DNA of 64,000 nt from Triops longicaudatus (Eukaryota > Arthropoda > Branchiopoda > Notostraca > Triopsidae), in NCBI GenBank assembly GCA_022885665.1, contig JAGQDJ010000005.1, positions 372,001 through 436,000 of the forward strand, in the 5' to 3' direction. Made by a program: the position numbers and the translations under genes. Within the stretch, counting starts at the first letter, position 1. Each line of letters begins with the position of its first letter. The notes under the pieces were generated by a model. It searched no databases and had not been told where the DNA came from. It was given only the letters and a program-made list of their open reading frames with translations. This document shows, piece by piece, positions 44,559 through 56,945 of this stretch.

Positions 44559-46234
44559 TTAGATTTTCTTAACAATTTGAACCACATCTTCGTCGCATAA
44601 CACATGGTCTTTGCCGACTTTCTGGGGCTGATGCTTGACGGAGGAACCCCAAACCAACGCACTGAAAAAATATGGTATCAATTAGTACTAAAACCAGAAC
44701 TATTAAAGCACACACCCCTCGTTGTTTTTCACACACAACGTTAAGAGTACAGTTCAAAGGCATTTCCAACTTACTATTTAAGCTCTTTGATAATAGATCG
44801 ATGGAGCTTGTTGCAAAAGTCTTCCACTGTGCATTTATCGGTTTGTAGAACAATAGGAGAGTTGTAATCCGGGAGCTGTCCTTTAGGTTTCGTGTAACTG
44901 TAACACCAAAATTCTATGAAATCTCTACAAAAATTATTCGAAACTATCTTACATTCGAAGGAGCTTGAGATATTCCCACATTTTTTCCAGCAAATCATCG
45001 AAGTTCCATTTATGGTGGGCGGAAATGGGAACACAGTGCGGAATTTTGTAAATGACATCCAACTCTTCAACGCTAATTTGGTCTATTCAAAGATTTTATT
45101 ACTTAAGCTACTTTGAATTCCATGCAACTCTCCGCAACTCGATACAAAAGAACAAGAAACAAAACTAATAATTACCGATTTTGTTCAACAAGTAGATGCA
45201 CGGGATATAAATGCGATTGCCTTCGATAACGTCAATCAGATCATCTGCTGTTGCATCATATCTTAAGGTAACATCCGCGTTATGGATACGGTACTCCGAC
45301 AAAATTGACTTGACGGTATCTAAATCTAATTCAGTTTGAGGTACCTAAGGGAAAAAAATATCAATCAACGCTAAAAGAATACACTGCGTAACAAAGATTG
45401 CGTACCAAGCATTGAAGATTAACTCCGCCTTTGTCTTTTTTGCGGAATCCGATATTCGGCGGAGTTTTATTTAATCGAATGCCAAAACCTTCCAATTCGT
45501 GCTCCAGCAGTTTTTTGTGAACCAATGGTTTTAAGACATCCAAAACAATAAAGATGAGCGAACAAGTCCGCGCCACCGCAATTACTTGCCTACCACGACC
45601 TTTACCGTCTTTAGCACCCTCAATAATACCCGGCAAATCCAATAACTACAAACCATTATAATCATCATTAAAAAATCACCCTCGTGTTTTCTTCAATCAA
45701 AATTTTACTTGGATCTTAGCTCCTTTATAACGAATGCAACCAGGAACGGTTGTCAGTGTCGTAAACTCATATGATGCGACCTCAGAGTAAACACCAGCCA
45801 ACGTAGTCAACAGCGTCGATTTACCAACGGAAGGAAAACCTAATAGTTAAATAAAGCATAATGATTTTTAAAAATGCATTCAAATTGAAATGTTGTTGAA
45901 GTCCGTTACCTACGAAACCGATCCGCGCATCTCCCGTTTTGGCTACATCGAAGCCTTCGCCAGGGCCCCCACCACCGCTTTTAGGTGTCAATAATTCTCT
46001 TCTTAATTTAGCCAATCGCGCTTTCAGTAAACCCAAATGACCTGCTGTGGCTTTATTCTTCTGGGTCTTGGCCATCTAATAACAACAGCAAACATTTTAG
46101 TCATCAATAGGAATTCCAAGAACATAGGCAAAACATGTGGGAGCCGACGGGAATCCATTGGCGTAACATGCTTACGCAACCCTGAATCATACCTCAGCCT
46201 CGATGGCGGCAATTTTTTCCATCACGCCACTCAT
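44559..46234 (-). CDS. DRG1: Developmentally regulated GTP-binding protein 1
   Basis: Eight minus-strand exons: 46234-46193, 46075-45910, 45839-45709, 45645-45406, 45344-45176, 45082-44953, 44897-44775 and 44661-44559 (TAA). DRG1 is a conserved OBG-family GTPase that works with DFRP1/ZC3H15 on ribosomes. The N-terminus (MSGVMEKIAAIEAE then MAKTQKNKATAGHLGLLKAR) matches the family. GTPase motifs are GFPSVGKST (G1, rebuilt across 45910/45839), TTLTTVPG (G2), DLPGIIEGA (G3), LLNKIDQI (G4, across 45176/45082) and a VPISAHH segment (G5 region). The TGS domain has KPKGQLPDYNSPIVL and ends KVGKDHVLCDEDVVQIVKKI, nearly the universal C-terminus. The DRG-specific insert is recognisable (GIRLNKTPPNIGFRKKDKGG). 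Length is about 367 residues, as expected. Confidence 0.96.
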
Positions 46235-49200
46235 GTTGATTTGTTGATATCACCCTGCAAAACAATGCAATATTTAGGATTTTTCTTGCAAAATCTTGCC
46301 TCACGCTGCAAACCACGTCTGTAATACAAGCTAATCTCACCCGGCTCAATAGAAGTTGATAACTTACGCCATCTACGGAATACATTTTGCAGCACTTCTG
46401 AATTTTGGTGCTTGAGTCGTAGAGATCGAAAACCTTGAAAAAATTATGACTTCTAATTTTGTAGTGGGATGCTATTTTTATTTTTTGTAACACAAACACG
46501 TTCTGAAACCAACAACAACAACAATGAAAAACAATTAATTAGTGATTCTAGACACTTGTCTCTTGTTTACTTCAGAATAAATGCAACCCCTTGTTAAAAT
46601 GTTTGTCATGATTTTCTAGGAAAAAAAAGTACAGTAAGTGGGTTAAAGTAAACTTTACGGTAGAAGGTCGTGCTTAATTTTAGGAAGCTTAATGGGTGAA
46701 CGAAAATTTCGTAGGCGAGATTTCCTTGAGAGAAAGTTCGCATTTAGCGATACTGTTATTAGTCTAAATGCATGCAAATTGCAATGGACTTCGGGAACCC
46801 TCTGGCAACAGGTTTTTTGTCCGAGTCGAATTGGACCCGTGAAGAACTTTCGAGAAAGAAACGGTTCTGTTTTATCCACGATAATTCGACTGAGCTACTC
46901 GTACAGCAAGTTGAAGTTACAATAAAAATTTCCTGTGTCGTACTCCCATACCAAGGAGGGATAGGGGGATTTAACACCACCCGAAATGTTAATTTTATAA
47001 TGGTGATCATAGGCGCCTACCAAAGTGTAGAAAAATTATCGGTGATGGAAAACAATCCCCGAACCAAATCTTGCCCAAGTTAGTTTTAAGTGAAGTACGG
47101 ATTTTAAAGACTAAGTTTCGACTATTGTGAAAGTACTATAGCAGTGAATCTTCGATTTACGGCCAACGCCAAACATACCTCGACGGCTTCAGGTACGACT
47201 CAACTTCGTGCAAAAGCTGCCTTACCACCGTTGACCTTTATAAGAAAGTCAGACATTTGGCAAACTATGAGAGGAAGAATATACCAGTGCGGTTCATTGC
47301 ACTTTATTTCGACGTTAATCAAGCTTGGAAAAGTTTGAGAATCTTCGCCAGGAAATTGAATTCGAAAGTTACAACGAACAGAACATTCTTACACCTGCAT
47401 GATCTTGTCGACGAATGCATTTGTTTGATTATAGTTGTCTACATTGCTTCTGTTTGTGAGGCAAAAACTTTATTCTTAGGTTGTAAGGTGTTATTCAAAC
47501 AGGCCAAAATCCTTTCGCTTTCGTTGACACAAGTCTCCCGTTTTGTGACATGTCAACATCTTCTCCTTATCCTCTACGAAAGGTCAACATCTTTCAACGT
47601 TTAGGAGAATTCCAGCTGTGTGAACTAGCCTTATAAGAAACCAAAATCCGTTGACAATTTTTCCCCTTATTCTTTCGCTTTGTAATGAATCAAGACTATA
47701 AGGGGAACAATCGCGTTATAGGCTTATGAGATATTAGCAACAAACTCGAGCAAGATGAGCCTTGGCGGTGGTTGTAATACGCATAGTTGGCTTTAGTCCC
47801 AACTACGCAAACGCTCTAAAAAACATCAGGGAAAGGGGAAGGCGGAGTTTCATGCTAGCCATCCTGCTCCTTCTTATGGCCCCTCTTCATTGAACGCTCC
47901 CGCTAAGTTCACACAGGGACTCGCAAAGAGCCGGTCTCTGGTCTTGTCCTTCTATAATTCTGAACGGTGCCTGCGTGCCTTGCAGTGGAAAAAACGTGCT
48001 ACAAGAAAAATCTTTTATTCCTTTTGCCAAAGAAGACACCTTCAGCCAATCCCTCGACAAGCCTCCTTTCACAAAGCGCGTGTTCAAAATTTTTCGTACA
48101 AGTTCTCTCTCCTTCCAAGATTGTCCTTCATCCTTCCTCCCAACAGTATCAACCCGTGCCTGTCCCTTTGCTAGTCTGCATTGTTGCTGCCAATAATTCC
48201 AGAATCCTTGAGTTTCATCTGGTTTTAATGCTCTGTTCGTTTCTGCGACGTTGACCGACCGCGGTATACCCCGAATCCGATACGAATTGAAAACCCCCGT
48301 CTCCTTCGTAAGGGTGGCTTTCCTTTTTACCAAGAATTGACCCACCTTATTGTTGCCACATCCGATACACGAAATCTGCCGGGAAGCCCTGTTCAAAACT
48401 CAGTTTTCAACCGGCACCTGAAGGTGTTACACAGTATTTCCTGTTCTGTGTGCCCAAGACAAGTAACGTGAACCTAAGGTACTCGTACAAAACGCTAGTT
48501 ACTCAACTCCACACACCAAAAAATCAATACCGGAACTCTGAGCCAAAACGATAACAGTTGGCATTAGTGAGAGACAACGTCGAATGGCGCATTTTTTCCA
48601 TCGTAATCCGGAGCAAATCCGTAAGTCCATTGCTATTCGTATAATTTTTTTCTTCTCTTTCCGTTTACATTTAGTATTCCAAAAACCTACTTTGTCTTAT
48701 ATTAGTCACTTCCATTGCAATATCTCGATGCGTCGCTCTCTAAATATACGATTTGTGGATTTATTTGTGAATTTTACGCGAACGAAATATTGAGCATTTG
48801 TGTTGGGGAAAATTTGGCAACAAAGGCAAGTCTTATAAATGGATTACGGGGCGACGTGAGAACGTCCAGAGAGGGGAGAAAGGAAAAAGCTTTGCTGGAA
48901 TGCGATTTTTTTTTGTTTCCGTTACAGCGTTCTACTGCGCAGTGTACGCTAGTTTCGATAAAACAAGCCGTGGGCGGTTAAGGGGGGTGGGAGATTGTTT
49001 AGAGTAGTTTTTTGGTGTAAAAAAGAAAGGTTTGGCGCCTTTAAATTTACGTCAGTGCCGGGTTTTAGGCGGACAGATTTCTAATAATAACACATTCTTT
49101 TACGTTACTTGGCAAGGCCAAGGTTGCGTTTTGTCCCTCGAGTGGTTGGAGAGGCGTCGAAACACCCTGATTTTGAGCGCTTTTTTTTTCATTACGGGAA

Positions 49201-51991
49201 GGTCGTTGACTTCACGAGCACCATGTGCCTTTTTATGGAGTATAGGGTTCTGACGTCTTTCCTAGAATTGCTTCCTAGGTCAGAGTGAAACATATCCTCT
49301 AAAGAATAATGGAGAGTCCAAAATTCTTTGTAACAAGGGAAACATGTAAGGTTGTTTTGCTTTTTTAATTAAAAAATTCCTTTCGTTATCTGTTGTTTCT
49401 TCCATCGGTTTATAGGCTTTCTGTCACCGTTTTCAAGATTGTGATAAGAGCTCAGTTTAGGTAAGTTTAGACAAAAAAGGTGAACAGGAATGGCGAGTCA
49501 ATAGGTTATATGGTGAGTTAATAGTGTTAGTAATAAATAGTTATAATAGATTAAATAGCGAGTTAATAGTATTGACTTTTTGCAATACTTACGTGAGCCT
49601 TAGCAAGTCGTAGGATTGAAGAAGTTTATTTTGTTCAATACTGTTCAAATCTTTCGGTAAGGAATCAATTTTTTTCTTTGGTGATCATCAGCTAATTTAA
49701 CTTCAAGGAAACCTATAAATGGTTCTTTCGCAGACTAGGCTCCAATCGCAAAACGTTTACCCGTTTTTTATGTTACTTATCCAAATACTGTTTATAATCC
49801 ATTATTACCTCTTAAACTATTTAAACATCATACAAATACTCATAAAAGACGGCAGTGACGACAAAATTGAAAAAATGTTCAGGTTTTCCAAACACGACGA
49901 CTCATTTAAACTTCCTTTTTTTAGAGTTACCTCTATCATTTATTGGACTTACAGAATTGAGTTTTCGTTAATAATGGTAGTAAGGTAACCGTAATATTAA
50001 ATTTTTATTTTGGCTCAGTTCTTCATAAGAAAATAGGAAACTATAAGAAACTTTAAAAGAAAGCCTTAAAACAAAACGAACAACTTGTTTAGCATACCCG
50101 GATAATTACGGATAATGGCGGAAACTACAATGACACTTCAAGTAATGCGACCGTCCAGATGGTTTCGCAATCAGCCTTCTCGCTGAGGTATCTGTTGCTT
50201 GATCAATTATCGTAAAGCAGATATGGTTCCGGATTAGAATCGGTTTAAAATCGGATAACCTTTCCTGAACGGTCATTGCGCAAGTTTCCCATTATTTATT
50301 TATTTTCCCCAATTATCTAATGAAACTTGCATCTTCAAGTTATGGTTAACAGAAAAAAACAGCAATCCCTATTTTGTAGGGTGTATCACCATTTTCCAGT
50401 AATGGATTCTTAGAATGGAGTCTGTTGAATTTCAGATTGCGCAAGAAGATCAAAAGAGCCTTAAAATATCCAAAAAGAAAATAAGTTAAAAGAAAAAGTA
50501 GGTGCCTATTTAGGAGCAAACCTGTATAAGTGACCCCGATGTTGCCTCAACCAAAATTCGACCTTGTGATTGCTAATTTGAAATATGCGACCGTGGTAGG
50601 ACAGAACATGAATTCTCCCAGTAAAAACGCAGTTTAGATTCATCGGAACGTTTGCATTCTCCCTCGGTTTCTGAAAAAAGACTACTGTGTAGCGTAGTAC
50701 CTTTTATTGTACTATGCCTTATCATGTGTTGTCGGTGTTTTTCATGATTCCGGGTCTTCTTTTGTAGATGGTTGGTTTAAGTTGTAGCGTGTATATGTTT
50801 GTTGTTGTTATCAGGTTTAGAGTGCCAAGACGCTCTTGATATAACGTTATGACACGGCACGGTCCTAGAGTAAAGAGTGTTTTTTGTTGCGTCAGACGCC
50901 TTTTTAGCTTACTTGCGCAACTTTGCGTCCAATTTATGACGCTAATTAAGCCAAATTTGAGCTTACAGTTTTCCTTTTGTCAAGGAGAACTTTCTAGACC
51001 ACCTAAACTAAGAACAGCTCCCAACTAGCCATGAAGTGAAGTTCGTTATCTTGTGGATCAGCAATACGTTTTTCAAATTTCCCTATCTGTAACCCTTTCA
51101 GGAGAAGATTTCTGGGAAGGCTCGATTTTGCAGATTTTCCTAGCTTGTTGGCAGTGAAAATGTTAATCTTCCTATCCTGTAGCTTAACCACCACCCAAGC
51201 TCCTACCCCGCCCCTTGTTTATTCCAAGCACTCCCCCAAGACCTTGTCTAAACCATGGAGAGCAAAGAGAAGGCCAGTCGTTGTTAAAGAGTGGACAACG
51301 AATTCGTTAATAATCAGTTGTGCGTTCGTAAGTCGCGTGAGAACACATTCCATTTATTCGCCGCTCCCCTTACAAAAAGTGACTTGCGTAACAAAACAGA
51401 TTAATCCATCATTCGTGACAAACTTTCGACACATTAGTCTTGAGATTTGCCCGAAAGTTGTGATTACAAAGTCATTTAAACACTGACACGTGCGGAATCT
51501 ACCCTTTTTGCTAGTTTTTACTCCCGAGAGATGTTGCTGACATTGGAAAACCGAGAAGGTAGTCCTATGAATCATTTAAACTATGCCAAGTGAAACTTTG
51601 TCCTTACCGAACTGGTTACATCTGGTATAATCCAGCTTTTAAATGCTAATCAATATTCATGAGATGATGCTGGCGCGGCGCAAAGCCCGAGTATCGGATC
51701 TTGGGATGGCGCCATGCTCTTTTTTGTAGGAGAAAAGGAGATATAAATAATGAAAATGTGGTTGGAACTGCGCAGTAGAAACCTAACTTTCGCGTCGACA
51801 CGGCCAAAGTAGTTCAGGATTATAAATAACGCAACATGGAATTTGGCTGTGCAAACTTTTCGTTGGCCTTTGGGTATAGGAACTAAAAATCACCAATGCC
51901 AAATGTTCGTCGTGGTTAAGAAGGGGGATATTTATCTCTTGATGGGCTTATGTACTTATTTTTCTTTTGTTGTGTTTGTTTATCTTTCTAG
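46235..51991. other. Gene-poor 5.7-kb region between DRG1 and WSB
   Basis: It holds the DRG1 promoter, a diverged mini hAT fragment near 46952-47065, and near the right edge the promoter and missing first exon of the WSB gene. A 170-codon frame (47887-48396, minus) lacks an ATG and overlaps long frames on the other strand, so I do not call it. The rest is A/T-rich with no recognised feature. Confidence 0.4.
46952..47065. mobile_element. Diverged relative of the 39.3-kb mini hAT element
   Basis: CCAAGGAGGGATAGGGGG, then TTAACACCACCCG, AATTTTATAATGGTGATCAT and AGGCGCC, then AATCCCCGAACCAAATCTTGCC run in the same order as blocks in the 39302-39426 element, including the family-specific TTTTATAATGG and AACCAAA motifs. 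No target duplication was seen, consistent with an older copy. Confidence 0.5.
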
Positions 51992-54385
51992 CTTTGGCTT
52001 TGAAAGTCGGAGAATTACGGCCCACGGGGAGTTTATCGGAATTTTCGTCGGGCGTCATCCCACGTCGTGACCGCAAGCATAGCTCGTCGTCGGCTGAGTG
52101 TTGGCACGTCATTTTTTCACCCGATGAAAGCCGTTTCGCATGGCTCTGTGGTCAAAGCCGCGTAGTATTGGTTCCATGGAACCGTTATAAAGGATGCTTG
52201 TACGTGACATTATACACGTTCACCCTTATTTGGGTGCCGGGAGTCTAGGATGGAAAACAGGATTACTAATATATTTTTTTTTTCGTATGTAGACTGGCTG
52301 TGGATAACCGGAATCCAGATGGAAACGAAATCAAAGGTGAAGTGGTGTACATCGATGCAGGCACTCCGGTCAATTCAGCTGCGTTTGGGTGCGGGACACC
52401 CGAAGCGCAGTTGGATAACAACAAAGTTCCACATAAACAGTATTGGACAAGATTTGACTTTAGTCGAGATATGGTCTTCGCTACCGGACACGCCAATGGC
52501 CGAGTGCGCATTTGGGACATATCAACCGGTGAGACTTTCGCTACGCTATGAGAACCAAAAATAACAGAAAATATATCGTTAAAGTTTTGGGTCTATTAAT
52601 AGGAGCCTCGTTAGTTATAAGAATTATGTGTTGTAGTTAATTGTCGAGATAATTTCTGAAAGACTATTCACTTGATACATTTTATTATTTTTATTTATCT
52701 TTACTTTTGTACTCGGAACTCTTAATTATTTTTCTCATTTTCGAAACACGTCCTCAAGGTAAAAGGTTTCAATTAATTCTCAATAGTTGTCGTGTTACCC
52801 CAAACCGCCTACCAGAAAGCCCCTGTTACCAAATGTAGGAAACATGTCGACGAGAAAAAATAAAAAAAGTCTAAAACTAATTAAGAGTAAGTGTTACTAT
52901 CAATAAATTGGCGAGTAAAACAAGCATTATTTTTATATTTCGGTTCTTTCGGACTGAAGATGTTCTCAAACCAAAACTTTGAGTCACTGTTACATTTTCT
53001 ATGGATGGCTCCATTGGTTAAGATTGAGCAACTTTTACTCAATTTTGCGTAGTTTACCAACTGAAAAAGCACTATTATCTGATGTGGTATTTATCTGATA
53101 TCGTAGTTGGAATTTCACTGTTTTGACTGGTCTATGTTTAGTTTCGTTTTTACTGTTTGGTTTACTTTTAACGGTGTTGATTGATCTGTCGTAAAGTTAT
53201 ATTGCTTGCAATTCAAAACTTTCTTTATTTTTTTCATAGATATTAGTTAGATGTATCATAGCCAGTGATTTATTATCGTGTTCGATTTTTCATCAGAAAT
53301 ATTTTAACTTTACGTCAAGTCGTAGCTTTTTCTGCTGCCGATTCCTATTAAAAGGATTATGTAATTTGTGCAACGATTGCATAGTTTTAAGAAGATTATC
53401 TTTGCTTTTCTGAAAAACTTCTAAATTTCTAGCTATCTTGCTTGCTCGTTTCTGACATCTTCTGCTCTTTGCCCCATAGGCCGCCTACTTCTCGAGTTGA
53501 TGGACCATCGGGAAGCCGTGCGTGACATGGCGTTCGCACCAGATGGCTCTTTGCGTTTAGTGACGGCGTCGTTAGACCGAACTTTGAAAGTTTGGGACTT
53601 AAAAGACGACGGAAATATGTTTAAAACCTTGAAAGGTCATCAAGGTGAAGTAATGTGGTGTTGCTGGAGTCCAAATTCCAAATTATTGGCTTCCGCGGGT
53701 GGCAGCAAGAACGTAATTCACATTCTAGATCATTTTTCAACTACATTATCCCCTCTCCTTTCAATGTTGGCATCTAAATGATAAGAGATATTAAAAGCCA
53801 TCAATCTTTTCGCGACAGGTTCTTATCTGGGATATGGAAAATTACGAGCTGGCAAGGGTATTAGAAGGACATCACCATAACGTCGTGTGCTGTCAATTCT
53901 CGCCTGATGGCGCCATCTTGGCATCAGCGTCATGGGACACGCGTGTGTTGCTCTGGGACCCTTACACAGGCCAAGTGCTACGCTCCTTATTTCATCTTCA
54001 TCCCCCACCCAGGCCAATCTTCGCCTCGGGGGCGAATTCATCCTGGGTAAGGGGCCTTGCTTATGGCCGCCATGGGTTGCAAATCGCTACCATCGCTGAT
54101 GATAAATTTGTCCGATTTTGGAACCTGTTGGGCGACTCCGACCCGGTCTCCATTGCCTGGGGCGAAGATGAGATGGTATGCTGTACCTTTTCGCCGTCTT
54201 CCCGTGTGTTAGCCGTCGGAACAAGGGAATCTCGCGTCACTTTTTATGCGGCGCCAGCTATCGTCCCTCCGTTGAAGCACTTGGCGCGTATGAGTGTTCG
54301 CAGCCACGTGGCCACGCCACAAGTGGATCAGTTGGATTTACCTTCCTCTCTCAAGTCATACCTGAAATACCAAGAATGGAGTTAA
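51992..54385 (+). CDS. WSB: WD repeat and SOCS box protein (WSB1/WSB2-like), first exon not located
   Basis: Four exons are clear: 51992-52199, 52293-52528, 53480-53712 and 53819-54385 (TAA), all GT-AG and in frame. WSB proteins are substrate receptors of Elongin B/C-Cullin ubiquitin ligases: the WD40 propeller binds substrate and the C-terminal SOCS box binds Elongin C. Seen: CWHVIFSPDESRFAWLCG, FATGHANGRVRIWDI, AVRDMAFAPDGS with VWDLKDDGNM, EGHHHNVVCCQFSPDG with ASASWDTRVLLWDP, and WVRGLAYGRHGL with IADDKFVRFWN. The SOCS box includes VPPLKHLARMSVRS and LPSSLKSYLKY. The first exon must supply an ATG and end one base into a codon. The candidate ATG at 51837 has a donor of the wrong phase, so the 5' end is left open. 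AATAAA lies at 54888-54893. Confidence 0.88.
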
Positions 54386-56755
54386 AGTAGCCCGAGATCG
54401 AAGCCAACGAATCAATGCCGGTCCCTTTGGTACAGTCCCTTTTTTACTGATTATTCTCCCATTATTTTGACAACGTATTAGTGATACAACCTCGGTTACA
54501 AAGAGTTGTTGAATATTACGCGTTTTTATTCCCAAGACCCCGGCATGTTTTTGGATAATCTCGGTGCTCTCTAGATCATTAATATAGAGTTGCTGATTGT
54601 TGTAATATTATGCTTTTCTATGTAAAGAAACTGTTGTGATTTGGAATGGTTGAAGCTTAGGGTTTTACCTAACAAAAGACGGCAACTTATTTAGTACTAC
54701 AATGCAATGCATTGTCATATTTAGACGATATATATGCTGGAAAGGCGTGGAAAAACCTCTTGAGGTCAAATTTACGTGAATGTGTACATATAATCGATGA
54801 TTCCTGAACGCTTGATACCAAGCCATATTGAATCTTACACTTATGAATGTATTGCTTCCTGTGTGACTTTGTATGCTTGGTACAAGCAATAAAGGAGTAC
54901 TACTGGAAGACTTGTGGCTCTTGTCAGAAAGTTTTCTTTATCACTGCAATATTTGCTTCGTTAAATGGTCATTTGTTGGCTTCCTGTGAAAGTATTGCAT
55001 CGTTACAGGTACTGACGTGTTCTAGAACGTTCCGTTCAACCCTCTTCGTTATAACAAAGAAATCTTTGTCAATAGTTCTCGATAAACAGAAAAAGGTTTC
55101 ACTTTTAACTGATAACAAGTCTATTTTCGAAGAAGGGAAAAAACAAGGAAGTTCATTATGTGAGACTCACAAACAGAAGCCGTAGCAATGTGCGGTCCTA
55201 CATGTTTATTACTCGACGCTTGTTTCTGCTACACAGTTGTTCTGAGTGTTCATTGTCATATTAAGTTGAGCATGCTGAATTATTTTCGTTCATCATTTAT
55301 TATCTTTTTAAGGTGTGTATTGTGAGATTTTATTGTGTAAATTGGAAGTTTAAGCCCATCACCGTGGTTAAGTAAGACATCAGTTTAAGATACTGTTGTA
55401 CACAAATCCCTTGTGAGAAATTATTTTTTCACATTTTCAGACATCATAATGAAAAAATGAAAGAAACGTTTATGACAGTAATGTTACAGTTGTGGACAAT
55501 TACTATTTCAGTTTGAGCTTTTCTCCAAGAAGCTTTTATTAAATTTGTAAATCACGGTTGAATTTTTGCTACTTTTTTATTTGTTGCACTAGGTTCGATT
55601 TAAAAAAAAAATGATTTTAAGATGTAAAGAAAAATGAAACCGGTCAGGTACTTTTTGTAATATCATACCTGATAACTTAAAGCTTTGTATGGCAATACTG
55701 TAATGTACATCTATCCAGAGTTTCTATGTGAATTCATTCACCCTCTGCTGTCAGTCATTATAACAGAACTACCTTCTACGGAGGAAGCGATAAATCTTTT
55801 AATCTAAGAAATTCTGAAAGTTGTGTAATCGAGTTCCTTATTCAATTGTTTCTATTAAAGGAGATATAAACACCAAAATTAGTTACTGGACGTCAAACGG
55901 GCGCCAGTTTCGTGTGTTACGTAAAACAATTGAAAATCCACTGAGTTCCTTTAGAATTGATTGCAACAATAAAGTAAAAAAAAGAATGCAAGATTGATAA
56001 GCCTTTAGGAGCCAGATAAATGTTTCTAGACAGTGACAAAATTACCGCCTCAAAAGCTCAAGAATTATGAGCGTATTTGGCCAAAAAATGGACACATTGA
56101 AAAAAGGGGACCGGCACCTGAGACTGGTTGTCATTCCGGCTGTCAAGCCCAACGCGTCAGTATGATGGAAAGAGGCATAAATAAGAAGCTTTAATTACAC
56201 GGTACGATACATCTTCTCTCAGCAACAATTTTTGCATGTCTAACCTCTGACGTTGCCCAGTGGAGTAAAAAGAAATAAAAGACAGTCAGGCACTTACACA
56301 ACGAAGGATTTTTTTTTCAAAATAGCGCTCAAAAGTTGAAAGAAATTTATCTCTGTTTCACCCAATTGTCTCACTTGAATTTTTATGTGTGGTGTTGCTT
56401 TTCTTGTCGTAGCAGGAAGCTTTTTGGCGAGTTCACAAATTCGCTTTACGTTTATCTAGATTGCACCCGAATCCGTAGATTACACAAAAGTCCGCAGCGT
56501 AAATAAAACTCGAGCGTGACGCCAAATTGGTTAGCTGGCAAGCGCTATTATTAATAACAGTGGTAAAAAAGAAGGGCTGGTGTGGTGGCTTTAGCCCGAA
56601 AACATATCGAAAGCCAGCAAAAACGTGAAACTTCTCCCACCAACTGAAAAAAAGAAACCAAAATACGAGGGCGAACTTCTATGGCGGGATGCCCATATCG
56701 CCCAGGGAAAAAGGGAACGTGTGTGGAGGTCTGTCCCGGAGAAACGACCAGTTCG
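54386..56755. other. Intergenic region WSB to K2P channel
   Basis: It contains the WSB 3' untranslated region with AATAAA at 54888-54893, and the second copy of a dispersed ~300-base repeat near 55540-55860. No gene is supported; the short frames found here show no family features. Confidence 0.4.
55540..55860. repeat. Dispersed repeat copy B (relative of 41400-41760)
   Basis: It shares ordered blocks with the copy near 41.4-41.76 kb on the same strand, including AACCGGTCAG, GTAATGTACATCTATCCAGA and GAAAGTTGTGTA. No open frame or terminal structure was recognised. It could be a fragment of a longer transposable element. Confidence 0.6.
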
Positions 56756-56763
56756 TATATAAG
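56756..56763 (+). promoter_or_regulatory. Probable TATA box of the K2P channel gene
   Basis: TATATAAG lies 190 bases before the channel's ATG (56946). Transcription from about 56786 would give a leader of about 160 bases. No other core element was identified, and the call rests on the motif and position alone. Confidence 0.45.
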
Positions 56764-56945
56764 ACCGCGGACGACGGACTTCATCGAGTTCCTAGTCAAC
56801 CACCAGATTTTTTACCAATTAACAAACGGCAGCGTGGCTTAAAATGGCTATCACGTTGGTCCGGTGCAGTGTAATGAATTCACGGAAAAAGAACCAATGA
56901 GTTTATAAGACTTTCTCAGTGATTGGAAACTTCCAAAGCCGGAAG

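Noticed and set aside
47887..48396. 170-codon minus-strand open frame
   Set aside because: It opens with TTG rather than ATG, overlaps several long frames on the other strand, and shows no domain or splice context. Low stop density looks compositional.
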